From the NCBI RefSeq assembly GCF_013911965.1, contig NZ_JACESE010000010.1:62001-126000 (forward strand): a stretch of DNA of 64,000 nt. The letters run 5' to 3'. Under the pieces are notes generated by a model. The model saw only the letters and a program-made list of their open reading frames with translations. It searched no databases and had not been told where the DNA came from. This stretch comes from Phenylobacterium sp. Its GTDB lineage: Bacteria > Pseudomonadota > Alphaproteobacteria > Caulobacterales > Caulobacteraceae. Below, one piece after another: positions 18,491 through 27,219 of the stretch. Every line of letters begins with the position of its first letter. Positions within the stretch are counted from its first letter, which is position 1. The position numbers were made by a program, and so were the translations under genes.

Positions 18491-19591
18491 ATGCGCAAGA
18501 TCGCCGTCATCGGGGCCGGAAAGATCGGCTCGGCCATCGTCGACATGCTGCAGAGCTCCGGCGCCTACGCCGTCGCCGTCGTCGATCGCGACGAGGTGCG
18601 GCTGGCCGCGCTCAAGACCGGCGAAGGCGTGGAGAGGATCGCCGTCGACGTCTCCGATCCGGCCGCGCTCGCGGCCAAGCTGAAGGACGTCTTCGCCGTC
18701 ATCAGCGCCGCGCCCTACCAGCTGACCGTGCCCATCGCCCAGGCGGTGAAGGCGGTCGGCGCCCACTATCTCGACCTGACCGAGGACGTCGCCTCCACGC
18801 GGCAGGTCCGTGAGCTGGCCAGGGACGCCACCGGCGCCTTCATCCCCCAGTGCGGCCTGGCGCCCGGCTTCATCAGCATCGTGGCCGCCGATCTTGCGGC
18901 TCGCTTCGACGAGCTGCACGACGTGCGCCTGCGCGTCGGCGCCCTGCCGCGCTATCCGTCCAACGGGCTGAACTACAACCTGACCTGGAGCACCGAGGGC
19001 GTCATCAACGAGTACTGCGAGCCCTGCGAGGCCATCGTCCAGGGCGAGCGGCGCGAGGTTCCGGCCCTGGAAGGACGCGAGGAGTTCGCCCTCGACGGCG
19101 TCGCCTATGAGGCCTTCAACACCTCCGGCGGCCTGGGCAGCCTGTGCGAGACCCTGGCCGGCAAGGTGCGCAACCTGAACTACCGCACCATCCGCTATCC
19201 CGGACATGCGGCGATCATGAAGACCCTGCTGTCGGACCTGCGCCTCTCCGACCGGCGCGACCTGCTCAAGGACATTCTCGAGCACGCCGTCCCGGCCACC
19301 CTGCAGGACGTGGTCATCGTCTTCGTCACCGTCAGCGGCCTGCGCGACGGCGCCCTGATGCAGGAGACCTACGTCAACCGCATCTATGCGCAAGCTGTCG
19401 GCGGCAAGCTGATGAGCGCCATCCAGATCACCACGGCCGCTTCCGTCTGCGCCGTCGCCGACATGCTGGCGGCGGGCGACCTGCCCCAGCGGGGCTTCGT
19501 ACGCCAGGAGGACATTCCGCTGGAGCGCTTCCTCGCTAACCGCTTCGGCCGCTGGTACGCCGCCGACGAAGACGCCCGCCGCACGGCCTGA
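18491..19591 (+). CDS. Saccharopine dehydrogenase-family enzyme, probable L-lysine 6-dehydrogenase
   Basis: A 366-residue protein with an N-terminal Rossmann fold (IAVIGAGKIGSAIVDML) and the saccharopine-dehydrogenase C-terminal domain. Its length matches bacterial L-lysine 6-dehydrogenase rather than full saccharopine reductases. Lysine 6-dehydrogenase oxidises the epsilon-amino group of lysine to allysine, which cyclises to piperideine-6-carboxylate. The next gene encodes the dehydrogenase expected for the following step, and an Lrp regulator is divergent. GGGAGG lies upstream of the ATG at 18491. A related carboxynorspermidine or homospermidine-type activity cannot be excluded. Confidence 0.8.
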   Translation: MRKIAVIGAGKIGSAIVDMLQSSGAYAVAVVDRDEVRLAALKTGEGVERIAVDVSDPAALAAKLKDVFAVISAAPYQLTVPIAQAVKAVGAHYLDLTEDVASTRQVRELARDATGAFIPQCGLAPGFISIVAADLAARFDELHDVRLRVGALPRYPSNGLNYNLTWSTEGVINEYCEPCEAIVQGERREVPALEGREEFALDGVAYEAFNTSGGLGSLCETLAGKVRNLNYRTIRYPGHAAIMKTLLSDLRLSDRRDLLKDILEHAVPATLQDVVIVFVTVSGLRDGALMQETYVNRIYAQAVGGKLMSAIQITTAASVCAVADMLAAGDLPQRGFVRQEDIPLERFLANRFGRWYAADEDARRTA

Positions 19592-19604
19592 CGCAGGAGT
19601 TCCC

Positions 19605-21134
19605 ATGACCCTTTCGCTGAAACCCGCGCCCGCCGCCGACGTGGCCGAGGACGTCGTCCGCACCCTGGAGACCCTTGGCGTCGACCGCGCCCTCTGGACG
19701 GGCGGAAACCGCGCCGTCCGCTCGCCGATCAGCGGCGAGGTGATCGCCCAGGTCCATGACGCGTCGGCGGCGGACGCGCAGGCCGCCATCGCCCGGGCCC
19801 ACGAGGCCTTCCTCGCCTGGCGCAAGATCCCCGCGCCGCGCCGTGGCGAGCTCGTCCGCCTGCTCGGCGAGGAGCTGCGCGCCTCGAAGGACGCGCTCGG
19901 TCGCCTGGTCAGCCTGGAGGCCGGCAAGGTGACCTCCGAAGGCTTGGGCGAAGTCCAGGAGATGATCGATATCTGCGACTACGCCGTGGGTCTCTCCCGC
20001 CAGCTCTTCGGCCTGACCATCGCCACGGAACGTTCCGAGCACCGGATGATGGAGACCTGGCATCCGCTGGGCGTCGTGGGCGTCATCACCGCCTTCAACT
20101 TTCCCGTGGCCGTCTGGTCGTGGAATGCGGCGCTCGCCTTCGTCTGCGGCGATCCGGTGGTTTGGAAGCCCTCGGAGAAGACGCCGCTCACCGCGCTCGC
20201 CGTCCAGGCGGTGTTCGAGCGCGCCGCGGCCCGCTTCGGCGAGGCGCCGGAGGGCCTCTCGACGGTCCTGATCGGCGGCCGCGAGGTCGGCGAAGCCATC
20301 GTCGACGACGCGCGCGTGCCCCTCGTTTCGGCCACCGGCTCTACGGCCATGGGGCGGCAGGTGGGCCCCAGGCTCGCCCAGCGCTTCGCCCGCGCTCTGC
20401 TGGAGCTGGGCGGCAACAACGCCGCCATCGTCACCCCCTCGGCCGATCTCGACCTGACCCTGCGCGGCGTCGCCTTCGCCGCCATGGGCACGGCGGGCCA
20501 GCGCTGCACGACGCTGCGCCGGCTGTTCGTGCACGACAGCGTCTATGATGAGTTCGTGCCCCGCCTGAAGGCGGCCTACGCCTCCGTCCCCGTGGGGGAT
20601 CCCCGCGCCGAGGGCGTGCTGGTCGGGCCGCTGATCGACGAGGCCGCGGCCGCGGGCATGGCCAGGTCGCTGGAGGAGGCGCGCGCCCAGGGCGGCGCCT
20701 TCCAGGGCGGCGAGCGCCTGGAAGCGCCCGGCTGCTATGTTCGCCCCGCCCTTGTCGAGATGGCCGAGCAGACGCCGGTCGTGCTGCGCGAGACCTTCGC
20801 GCCGATCCTCTATGTGATGCGCTATTCCGACCTGGACGAGGCCATCGCCCTGCAGAACGCCGCGCCCCAGGGGCTGTCGTCCTCCATCTTCACCCTCGAC
20901 CTGCGCGAGGCCGAGCGTTTCGTCTCAATGGAAGGGTCCGACTGCGGCATCGCCAACGTCAATATCGGCCCGTCGGGCGCCGAGATCGGCGGGGCCTTCG
21001 GCGGCGAGAAGGAGACCGGCGGCGGCCGGGAGGCGGGCTCGGACTCGTGGAAGGCCTATATGCGCCGGACGACCAACACGGTGAACTACGGCAAGACCCT
21101 GCCGCTGGCCCAGGGCGTGAGGTTCGATCTCTAG
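19605..21134 (+). CDS. Aldehyde dehydrogenase, probable piperideine-6-carboxylate (allysine) dehydrogenase
   Basis: A 509-residue aldehyde dehydrogenase of the antiquitin (ALDH7) type. The catalytic Cys is in GTAGQRCTTLRRL, the general-base Glu in LELGGNNAAIV, and the NAD site in SATGSTAMGRQV. ALDH7 enzymes oxidise alpha-aminoadipate semialdehyde (in equilibrium with piperideine-6-carboxylate) to 2-aminoadipate. It starts 13 bases after the lysine dehydrogenase-like gene, with AGGAG just upstream of the ATG, so the two form an operon for L-lysine breakdown to 2-aminoadipate. Confidence 0.9.
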   Translation: MTLSLKPAPAADVAEDVVRTLETLGVDRALWTGGNRAVRSPISGEVIAQVHDASAADAQAAIARAHEAFLAWRKIPAPRRGELVRLLGEELRASKDALGRLVSLEAGKVTSEGLGEVQEMIDICDYAVGLSRQLFGLTIATERSEHRMMETWHPLGVVGVITAFNFPVAVWSWNAALAFVCGDPVVWKPSEKTPLTALAVQAVFERAAARFGEAPEGLSTVLIGGREVGEAIVDDARVPLVSATGSTAMGRQVGPRLAQRFARALLELGGNNAAIVTPSADLDLTLRGVAFAAMGTAGQRCTTLRRLFVHDSVYDEFVPRLKAAYASVPVGDPRAEGVLVGPLIDEAAAAGMARSLEEARAQGGAFQGGERLEAPGCYVRPALVEMAEQTPVVLRETFAPILYVMRYSDLDEAIALQNAAPQGLSSSIFTLDLREAERFVSMEGSDCGIANVNIGPSGAEIGGAFGGEKETGGGREAGSDSWKAYMRRTTNTVNYGKTLPLAQGVRFDL

Positions 21135-21234
21135 GCGCGGGTTCCGGCGGATTGGCCTGGCGGCGCCATTGCCGCTATGGCAGGCGGGAAAGGCGCGCCG
21201 CGCGCCCCCATCTGCGAACGGACTAGCTGCTGAC

Positions 21235-21927
21235 ATGCCGGCGAACCCCTACAGGCCCGATCGGCCGCTCTACTCGCTGCACGTGCCCAAGGCCGCCGGG
21301 TCGAGCCTCCGAAAGACGCTGCAGGACTGGTTCGGGGAAGGCCTCAAGCTCCACTATCGCGGACTGCAGGGGGAGCCGCCGGAACGGTTCCAGCCGCAGC
21401 CCGGCGACTGCGTTCATGGGCACTTCAACCGGGTGCGCGGCATCGGGGTGCGCGACTACTATCCCGACGCGGAGGATTTCATCGTCTTCCTGAGAGAGCC
21501 GTTCGACCGCTTCGTTTCGCAGTGGAAGTATCTGCACTACCAGAAGCGCGCCGGGGGCCATGTGCCGGAGCTGGACGACGGGCCGAGCTTCGAAACCTGG
21601 ATGCGCCGCCGCCACGCCTTCGCGGTCGAGCAGGAAGACCCCTTCGGAACCTCCGCCCAGCTGCCGTTCGCCGCCCCTCCGGCGCAAGCCTTCGACCGTG
21701 GCTTCGTCTTCGTCGGCCTTCTGGAGCGCTTCGCCTCGGATGTCGGCCGGCTGGCCGATATCCTGTCCCGTCCGAAGGCCGATGCGCAGTGGGTGAACAC
21801 GGCCGGCGAACCGCAGCGGGCGGGCGACCCGGACGAGGACTACGCGCCGCACCGCGCCGCCTACGCCGCTCTGTTTCCGTGGGAGTATGAGCTCTATGCG
21901 GCCGCCGAGGCCTGGCGCCCGGCCTAG
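21235..21927 (+). CDS. Sulfotransferase family protein
   Basis: A 230-residue protein. The PAPS 5'-phosphosulfate loop is LHVPKAAGSSLRKTL near residues 14-28. A 3'-phosphate-binding-like segment, IVFLREPFDRFVSQW, lies about 65 residues later, as in the Sulfotransfer_2 family of Golgi-like carbohydrate sulfotransferases. It likely transfers sulfate from PAPS to a sugar. It is the first gene of the surface-glycan island and is convergent with a glycosyltransferase operon, sharing a CTAG stop. The ATG at 21235 gives the most typical N-terminus; the frame is open upstream to 21169. Confidence 0.82.
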   Translation: MPANPYRPDRPLYSLHVPKAAGSSLRKTLQDWFGEGLKLHYRGLQGEPPERFQPQPGDCVHGHFNRVRGIGVRDYYPDAEDFIVFLREPFDRFVSQWKYLHYQKRAGGHVPELDDGPSFETWMRRRHAFAVEQEDPFGTSAQLPFAAPPAQAFDRGFVFVGLLERFASDVGRLADILSRPKADAQWVNTAGEPQRAGDPDEDYAPHRAAYAALFPWEYELYAAAEAWRPA

Positions 21928-23168
21928 ACGGATCGGGCGGGCGCTCGCTTGTGCTCGCCCACGGCGCGCATGGCGGCGGTCTTGACCGCCTCGGGCAGGG
22001 TGGTGAACCAGGCCTGGGGCGAAAGCCGCTCGGTCACGCGCCGCCGACCCGCCGCGGCGAGCGAACGTCCGCGGGCGGGGTCATCCCTCAGCTCGGTCAG
22101 GGCCCGGGCGGCGAAGGCGATGTCCGGCTCGGCCCATTCCTGGCCGCGATAGATGCCCTGGGGGTCGTCCACCGGCGTGCGGCCGGCCGGGACCATGATC
22201 GCCACGCTCGAATCCAGGAAGTCGCTGACGCCGGACCAGTCGGTGGCGATCACCGGCGTGCCGAGCGCCAGCGCCTCGGCCGGGGTCAGGCCGAAGCCTT
22301 CCGCACGGTGGAGAGACAGGAGCACGTCGGACCCGGCGATGAGCGCCTTCACCTGCGAATAGGGCCAGCTCGCATCGATGATCTCGACATTGTCGGGGGC
22401 CCCCCGGCGGAGGGCGGCGAGGGCCTGCGGGTGGAGGGCGCCGTTCTGCGTCTTCAGGACGAGCCGGGCGGCCGGATCCGCGCCGAAGGCCTGGACGAAG
22501 GCGGCGATGGCGCCCTGCGGGTTCTTCCGCGCGGCCGAGGAATTGAAGTCGAACAGGGCCACCGCCTGGAACGCCGCCCGCTTCGGCGCGGGAACGACCT
22601 CGGCATAGTCCTCCAGGAAGAGGGGGTGGGGCACCACCCGAACCGGCGCCCGCGCGCCCGCCAGGCTCTGCGCCACGTAGCGGCTGGGGACCCAGACCTC
22701 GTCGGCCATGGCGGCGTCGCTCAGCCAGGGTTTCGGCGCCCTCGGCAACTCCCAGGCCCAGTAGCCATAGCGCGGACCGACGACCCGTCGGGGCCCCATC
22801 TGGCCGAGCGCGGCCAGCATCTCGGGGGCGTTGAGGTGGAAGATCCAGGCCGAGGCGGGCGAGGGCGCGGGGCCCGCCGGCGCCCAGGAGAAGGCGGCCC
22901 CGGCGGCGTCCATCCGCTCCACCGGCACGCCGAGAGCCTCGAAGGCGCGCGCCGCCAGCCTGGCCGAGGCGGCGATGCCGTGGCTCCCCTCGAAATAGCC
23001 GACGATGCGGATCGGACCGCCCGCCGCCCCATCGGCGCCGTGAGGCTTGCGGGCCTGCCGGCGGACGTGGGCCTCGAGCATCGGGGCGAGGATCGGCTGG
23101 GCCAGTCGGCGCACGCCCTCGGGCGCCAGTCCGCGCCAGACGCGGCGGGCCTGGCCCAGAAGGCTCAT
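21924..23168 (-). CDS. Glycosyltransferase family 4 protein
   Basis: A 414-residue GT-B fold glycosyltransferase. It has an N-terminal acceptor domain with GYFEGSHGIAASARLA, and a C-terminal nucleotide-sugar domain with LSLHRAEGFGLTPAEALALGTPVIA, the EX7E motif of GT4. It also shares the ALFDFNSSAARKNP motif with the GT4 at 32550-33683, so the two are probably paralogues. The ATG overlaps the upstream stop (ATGA), which places it last in the exporter operon reading leftward from 27095. Donor and acceptor are not evident. Confidence 0.9.
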   Translation of the reverse strand: MSLLGQARRVWRGLAPEGVRRLAQPILAPMLEAHVRRQARKPHGADGAAGGPIRIVGYFEGSHGIAASARLAARAFEALGVPVERMDAAGAAFSWAPAGPAPSPASAWIFHLNAPEMLAALGQMGPRRVVGPRYGYWAWELPRAPKPWLSDAAMADEVWVPSRYVAQSLAGARAPVRVVPHPLFLEDYAEVVPAPKRAAFQAVALFDFNSSAARKNPQGAIAAFVQAFGADPAARLVLKTQNGALHPQALAALRRGAPDNVEIIDASWPYSQVKALIAGSDVLLSLHRAEGFGLTPAEALALGTPVIATDWSGVSDFLDSSVAIMVPAGRTPVDDPQGIYRGQEWAEPDIAFAARALTELRDDPARGRSLAAAGRRRVTERLSPQAWFTTLPEAVKTAAMRAVGEHKRAPARSV

Positions 23169-25456
23169 GCGGCGATCAGTCCGGCCAGCTGGGCCTGCAG
23201 CGGCGCTTCGGGCGACAGGGCGCGCACCGGTCGCGGCGCGGCGTGATCGCAGGGGCGGTCGGTCCAGACCTCGTCCACGAATCCCCAGGCGGGATGACCG
23301 TCGGCCAGGCCGCAGAGGCCGTCCGAGGCCCAGGCGCCCGCAGCCCTTTCCCACCGGACGCCATGGGCGATCAGGGAAATGGCGTCGGCCGGCGCGAAGG
23401 CCGGGCGGGTGGCGAAGATGGCCATGTCGGCGGCCACTTCTCCGACAGGCGCGCCGTCCGGCCGCCGCAGCTTTCCGCAGGCCGCCTCGAAGACCAGGAC
23501 GCCGTTGGGCCAGGCGGCCATGTCCTTGGTGAGCGTTTCGACCACGACGACCGCGGCGATCCGGGCGGGCCGGCCGGCGCGGGCCGTCGGCGCGGCGTTG
23601 CGGACGCTGAGGCGCGTGGTCGCAAAGGCCGCGCTGTGGGTCAGGGACTCCGGCAGGCCGTCGGTCTCGATGTCGTACTCGGCGAAGCCGCCGCCGATGA
23701 GCCAGCGCAGATAGCGCAGCCGTCCCAGGGCCGTGTGGACGGGAAAGAGCCGCTGCAGGTCCGGCCGGCTCTCCCAGATCCACAGCAGGACGCGCGGGAA
23801 GGGGTAGGGGGAGGAAAGGCTACCCACCGGATGGTCGCCGTCGCGCCGGACCTCGCGCAGCATGTCGCTGGTCCAGCCGGCGCGGACGCCCAGGCCGTAG
23901 CCGGCGCTGATCTGAAGCTTGAGCGGCGAGAGGCCGGGTTCGGCGGCGTGCGCGAAGCGCGCCGCCTGGATCAGGCTCGCGCCCCCGTCCGAGAGCCGCA
24001 GCCGGGCGGCGCCGTCGACCAGGGCGGGCGCGAAGCGGCGCGCCTGGGCCTCGGGACCGATCAGCCAGGCGAAGAGCGTCTCGGGCGGCGCCCCGTCGAA
24101 GCGCGCCCGCAGATCGGAACGCACGGAGAGCAGCGCCGCCGCCGCGCGGGGCAGCGGCCGTTCCCCGGGGGCGGTCAGCCAGTCCTCCACCCCGGCGGCC
24201 GCGCCGGTCCAGGGCCGATCCTCCTGCGGCCACGGCACGGCGTGCCGCGTGCCGGCGCGCCAGGCCTCCAGCAGCGCTTCCGCGGCCTGGCGCGACGCCT
24301 CCTGCGTCTGCCGGCGCTCGCCGAACCAGGCGTGGAAGGCCAGGCGGTCGTCCAGACTGTCCCGCGCGAAGCGGGCGGCGGCGAAGGCGTCTTCGCGCCA
24401 CACCTGGTCCATCTCGCGGGTCACGTCGGGCAGGCCTTCGGAGGCGCCCAGCGGGTCGGGGCCGTCCAGCCAGGCCTCGACCTGGTTCGACAGCCCGGCG
24501 TCGAAGCGCAGGCCCTCGCGCGCCGCCCGCAGGGCCCGGCGGCGCATCGCGCCGGTGACGGGCCGCCCCGAGGGGAAGGCGGCGTAGGCGTAGGGGGTGC
24601 GGCTCGCCTGGGCGTGGCCGTTGTCGAGCAGGGCCTTGGCGTAGTCGGCGAGCAGGCGGGCGAGGGGCGAGCCCGGCGGTGTGACGATGCGGTCCTGATG
24701 CTTGCTCAGCACCTCGGGCCGCGCCGGATCGAAGCCGGAGAAGTGGAAGAAGACGAGCGGCCGGCCGTTCACGCGCCAGCCGTCCGGCCCGTGCGAGAGC
24801 GTGCGGCCCTCCAGGTTCCAATAGGCGATGTCGAGCCCCGGATCGCGCAGGATGGCGAGGTCGCTGACCAGGCCCGGCGCCAGGTCCATCCATTTCTGGT
24901 CGGTGAAGAGGCCGTTCTGGAAGTCCACCCGGCAGTCGAAGCGGCACTTCTCCGCCCACCAGTCCAGCAGGGCGAAGACCTGGTCCTCGCGCCGGGCCGC
25001 CATGAAGCCGAGGTTGAAGCCGCCGGAGGTGAGGATGGTGTGGTCGTTGGGGTTGGCCTCGCCCGCCAGCGGCCGCGTCAGGTGCGGAATGAGGACCAGC
25101 GGCGCCTCGTCCAGGCCGCGGCGCACCTCGTCCAGGGGCGCATAGACGAAGATGTCCGGGTCGAGATAGGTGACCGACGTCACGCCCGGCTCCGCCAGCA
25201 GCCGGCGGAAGGCGTGCGGCTTGACCGCCGTGTTCAGCTCCAGGGCGTCGTAATAGACGCTCATCGCCGCGACCGGCGCGCCCGTTTCGCGGGCCTCCAT
25301 CACGCGGGCATAGGGCTCGAGCTCGGGAATGGGGCCGTCGGCCCCGATCACCACCCGGGCGCAGTCGGGCTCCGCCTGCGCCAGGCTGCGCATGAGCACG
25401 GCGGCCTGGGCGGCGTAGTTGCGCGAGACGATGGTGAAGACGACGTCCAAGCGCAC
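23165..25456 (-). CDS. Large two-part glycosyltransferase (GT-A fold, DPD motif)
   Basis: A 763-residue protein. The first 300 or so residues have a GT-A layout: VVFTIVSRNYAAQAAVLMRSL at the start, and a DxD-like YLDPDIFVYAPLD near residue 97. A motif WNLEGRTLSHGPDGW ... NGRPLVFFHFSG is matched closely in the 347-residue protein at 40047-41090, so both are one family. The remaining 450 residues are unrelated to that shorter protein and hold a second domain with ISAGYGLGVRAGW and LLWIWESRPDLQRLFPV. The GTG at 25456 follows GGGGAGGGG. It lies between the ABC transporter and a GT4 in one operon, so a role in assembling or modifying the exported glycan is likely. Confidence 0.8.
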   Translation of the reverse strand: MRLDVVFTIVSRNYAAQAAVLMRSLAQAEPDCARVVIGADGPIPELEPYARVMEARETGAPVAAMSVYYDALELNTAVKPHAFRRLLAEPGVTSVTYLDPDIFVYAPLDEVRRGLDEAPLVLIPHLTRPLAGEANPNDHTILTSGGFNLGFMAARREDQVFALLDWWAEKCRFDCRVDFQNGLFTDQKWMDLAPGLVSDLAILRDPGLDIAYWNLEGRTLSHGPDGWRVNGRPLVFFHFSGFDPARPEVLSKHQDRIVTPPGSPLARLLADYAKALLDNGHAQASRTPYAYAAFPSGRPVTGAMRRRALRAAREGLRFDAGLSNQVEAWLDGPDPLGASEGLPDVTREMDQVWREDAFAAARFARDSLDDRLAFHAWFGERRQTQEASRQAAEALLEAWRAGTRHAVPWPQEDRPWTGAAAGVEDWLTAPGERPLPRAAAALLSVRSDLRARFDGAPPETLFAWLIGPEAQARRFAPALVDGAARLRLSDGGASLIQAARFAHAAEPGLSPLKLQISAGYGLGVRAGWTSDMLREVRRDGDHPVGSLSSPYPFPRVLLWIWESRPDLQRLFPVHTALGRLRYLRWLIGGGFAEYDIETDGLPESLTHSAAFATTRLSVRNAAPTARAGRPARIAAVVVVETLTKDMAAWPNGVLVFEAACGKLRRPDGAPVGEVAADMAIFATRPAFAPADAISLIAHGVRWERAAGAWASDGLCGLADGHPAWGFVDEVWTDRPCDHAAPRPVRALSPEAPLQAQLAGLIAA

Positions 25457-25509
25457 CCCTCCCCGGCGACCGCCCCTCGTCTAACAGCCGCAGCTTGCGT
25501 GCGGCAATG

Positions 25510-26265
25510 TCAGGCGGCGTTCAACAGCTCGTCGAGACGGCGGATGTCCTTGATCTCGGACGCGACTCCGCCCTCCAGCCGCATCACCTTGTTGCAGTAG
25601 AGGCGCAACAGTTCGGTGTCGTGCGACGCCAGCACCAGAATGCCGGCCCGCTCCACCAGGTTCAGCAGGCGACGATGGGCCAGCTTCTGGAAGTCGGCGT
25701 CGCCGACCGAGATCCATTCGTCCATCAGCAGCACGTCGGCCTCGACGGCTGTGGCGACGGCGAAGGCCAGGCGCGCCTGCATGCCCGCCGAATAGGTCTT
25801 CATCGGCATGGCGAGGAAGGGGCCGAGGCCGCTGAACTCGGCGATCTCGTCCATCTTCTCCTCGATCTCCTTCGAGGACATGCCGGCGATGCGCCCGCGC
25901 AGGCGGATGTTGTCCACGCCGGTGGCCGAAGGATCGATGCCGAGCGACAGGTCGAGCAGGGCGGCGATGCGGCCGCGCACCTCGATCTGGCCCTCGTCGG
26001 GCTCATAGGCCCCCGACAGCGCGCGCAGCAGGGTCGTCTTGCCCGAACCGTTGTGGCCGATCAGGCCCAGGCGATCGCCGGCCCGGAGGTTCAGGTTCAG
26101 GTTGGAGAGGGCGGTGACCTCGGTCGAACCGGTGTTGCTGGCGCCCAGGCGGCCGCCCACCGCCACGCGGGCGATGTTCTTCTTCAGCGACTTGGCGTCC
26201 ACCCCATAGACGGGGAAGCGCAGGGTCAGGTCGGTGACGGAGACCGAAACTTGGGGCGGCTTCAT
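25510..26265 (-). CDS. ABC transporter ATPase for polysaccharide export (Wzt/KpsT/RfbE type)
   Basis: A 251-residue ATPase. Walker A is GHNGSGKTTLLRAL, the signature region is KTYSAGMQARLAFAVATA, and Walker B is VLLMDEWISVGD. The N-terminal FPVYGVDAKSLKKNI is typical of polysaccharide and teichoic acid exporters. It lacks the C-terminal carbohydrate-binding extension of O9a-type Wzt, so it is closer to KpsT/RfbE-like ATPases. The ATG overlaps the permease stop (ATGA). With the permease it should move an undecaprenyl- or lipid-linked glycan across the inner membrane. Confidence 0.93.
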   Translation of the reverse strand: MKPPQVSVSVTDLTLRFPVYGVDAKSLKKNIARVAVGGRLGASNTGSTEVTALSNLNLNLRAGDRLGLIGHNGSGKTTLLRALSGAYEPDEGQIEVRGRIAALLDLSLGIDPSATGVDNIRLRGRIAGMSSKEIEEKMDEIAEFSGLGPFLAMPMKTYSAGMQARLAFAVATAVEADVLLMDEWISVGDADFQKLAHRRLLNLVERAGILVLASHDTELLRLYCNKVMRLEGGVASEIKDIRRLDELLNAA

Positions 26266-27095
26266 AGGTAGTGCACGATCCGTCGGCGGGTGACCGCGAA
26301 CAGCGAGAAGGTCACCGCCCAGCCGGCCACGGCCATTACGGCCAGGATGATATAGGACAGGCCATCCACCGGATCGCCCAGCAGGGGCGCACGGATGGAG
26401 GTCAGCATGTGATAGAAGGGGTTGAGCGTCAGGAGGGCGTGGCGCTCGGGAAAGGCGTCCGGCTTCCAGAAGACCGGCGTCATGAAGATGGCGAACTGCA
26501 TCACCGAGGCGACGAACTGCGGAACGTCGCGGAAACGCGCCGAGGTGATGGCCGCCAGCATGCTGATCCACGACAGATTGACCACGGTCAGCAGCAGGCC
26601 CCCCAGCGACAGGAAGGGGTTCATGTCGCGCCACAGCCCGAAGACGACGATCACCGCCACGATGATCACCGCGTGGTGGGCGAGCGCGATCAGATTCCTC
26701 AGCACGGTCCGCCAGATGAAGGTGAACATCGGCAGGGCCGTCTGGCTCAGCATGTGCGAAGCCTGAACGAAGGTCTCGCAGCCCTCGTTGATCGTCGTGG
26801 CGATCAGGCCGAAGGAGACGATGCCGATGGCCACGAAAGGCATGAAGTCGGCCACCGGCTGGCCGAACAGCTTGGCGTAGAGCACGCCGATGCCGAGCAC
26901 CATCAGGCCCATGGAAATGGTGATCCAGAACGGGCCGAGGATGGAGCCGCGGTAGCGTGAAACCACGTCGTGCCAGGCGAGCGACCAGGCCAGGCCGCGG
27001 CGGTCCCAGGACGTAGCGAGGTCCCGCAGCGCCATGCTGAACTCGAACAGCGTTCCCCGCCGTCCGGTCCGCAGCATGTGTTGAGCGGATTCCAT
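26262..27095 (-). CDS. ABC-2 type polysaccharide export permease (Wzm type)
   Basis: A 277-residue inner-membrane protein with about six transmembrane helices and the family sequence WHDVVSRYRGSILGPFWITIS at residues about 45-65, followed by MGLMVLGIGVLYAKLFG. It forms the channel partner of the downstream ATPase. The ATG at 27095 has GGGAG upstream; a longer frame to 27230 lacks support. It is divergent from the GT2 gene at 27220, so a shared promoter region lies between 27096 and 27219. Confidence 0.92.
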   Translation of the reverse strand: MESAQHMLRTGRRGTLFEFSMALRDLATSWDRRGLAWSLAWHDVVSRYRGSILGPFWITISMGLMVLGIGVLYAKLFGQPVADFMPFVAIGIVSFGLIATTINEGCETFVQASHMLSQTALPMFTFIWRTVLRNLIALAHHAVIIVAVIVVFGLWRDMNPFLSLGGLLLTVVNLSWISMLAAITSARFRDVPQFVASVMQFAIFMTPVFWKPDAFPERHALLTLNPFYHMLTSIRAPLLGDPVDGLSYIILAVMAVAGWAVTFSLFAVTRRRIVHYL

Positions 27096-27219
27096 GGGGT
27101 CTCCCAAAGCGAGCGCCGCTGGTATCAGGTGCATTTTTGCGGCGCAAGCATGGCGCCCGACCTGCGACTTTCCACCGACCCAGGCGCGTGCTAGCCCCCA
27201 GCCCAGGGGGTCGCCGCCG

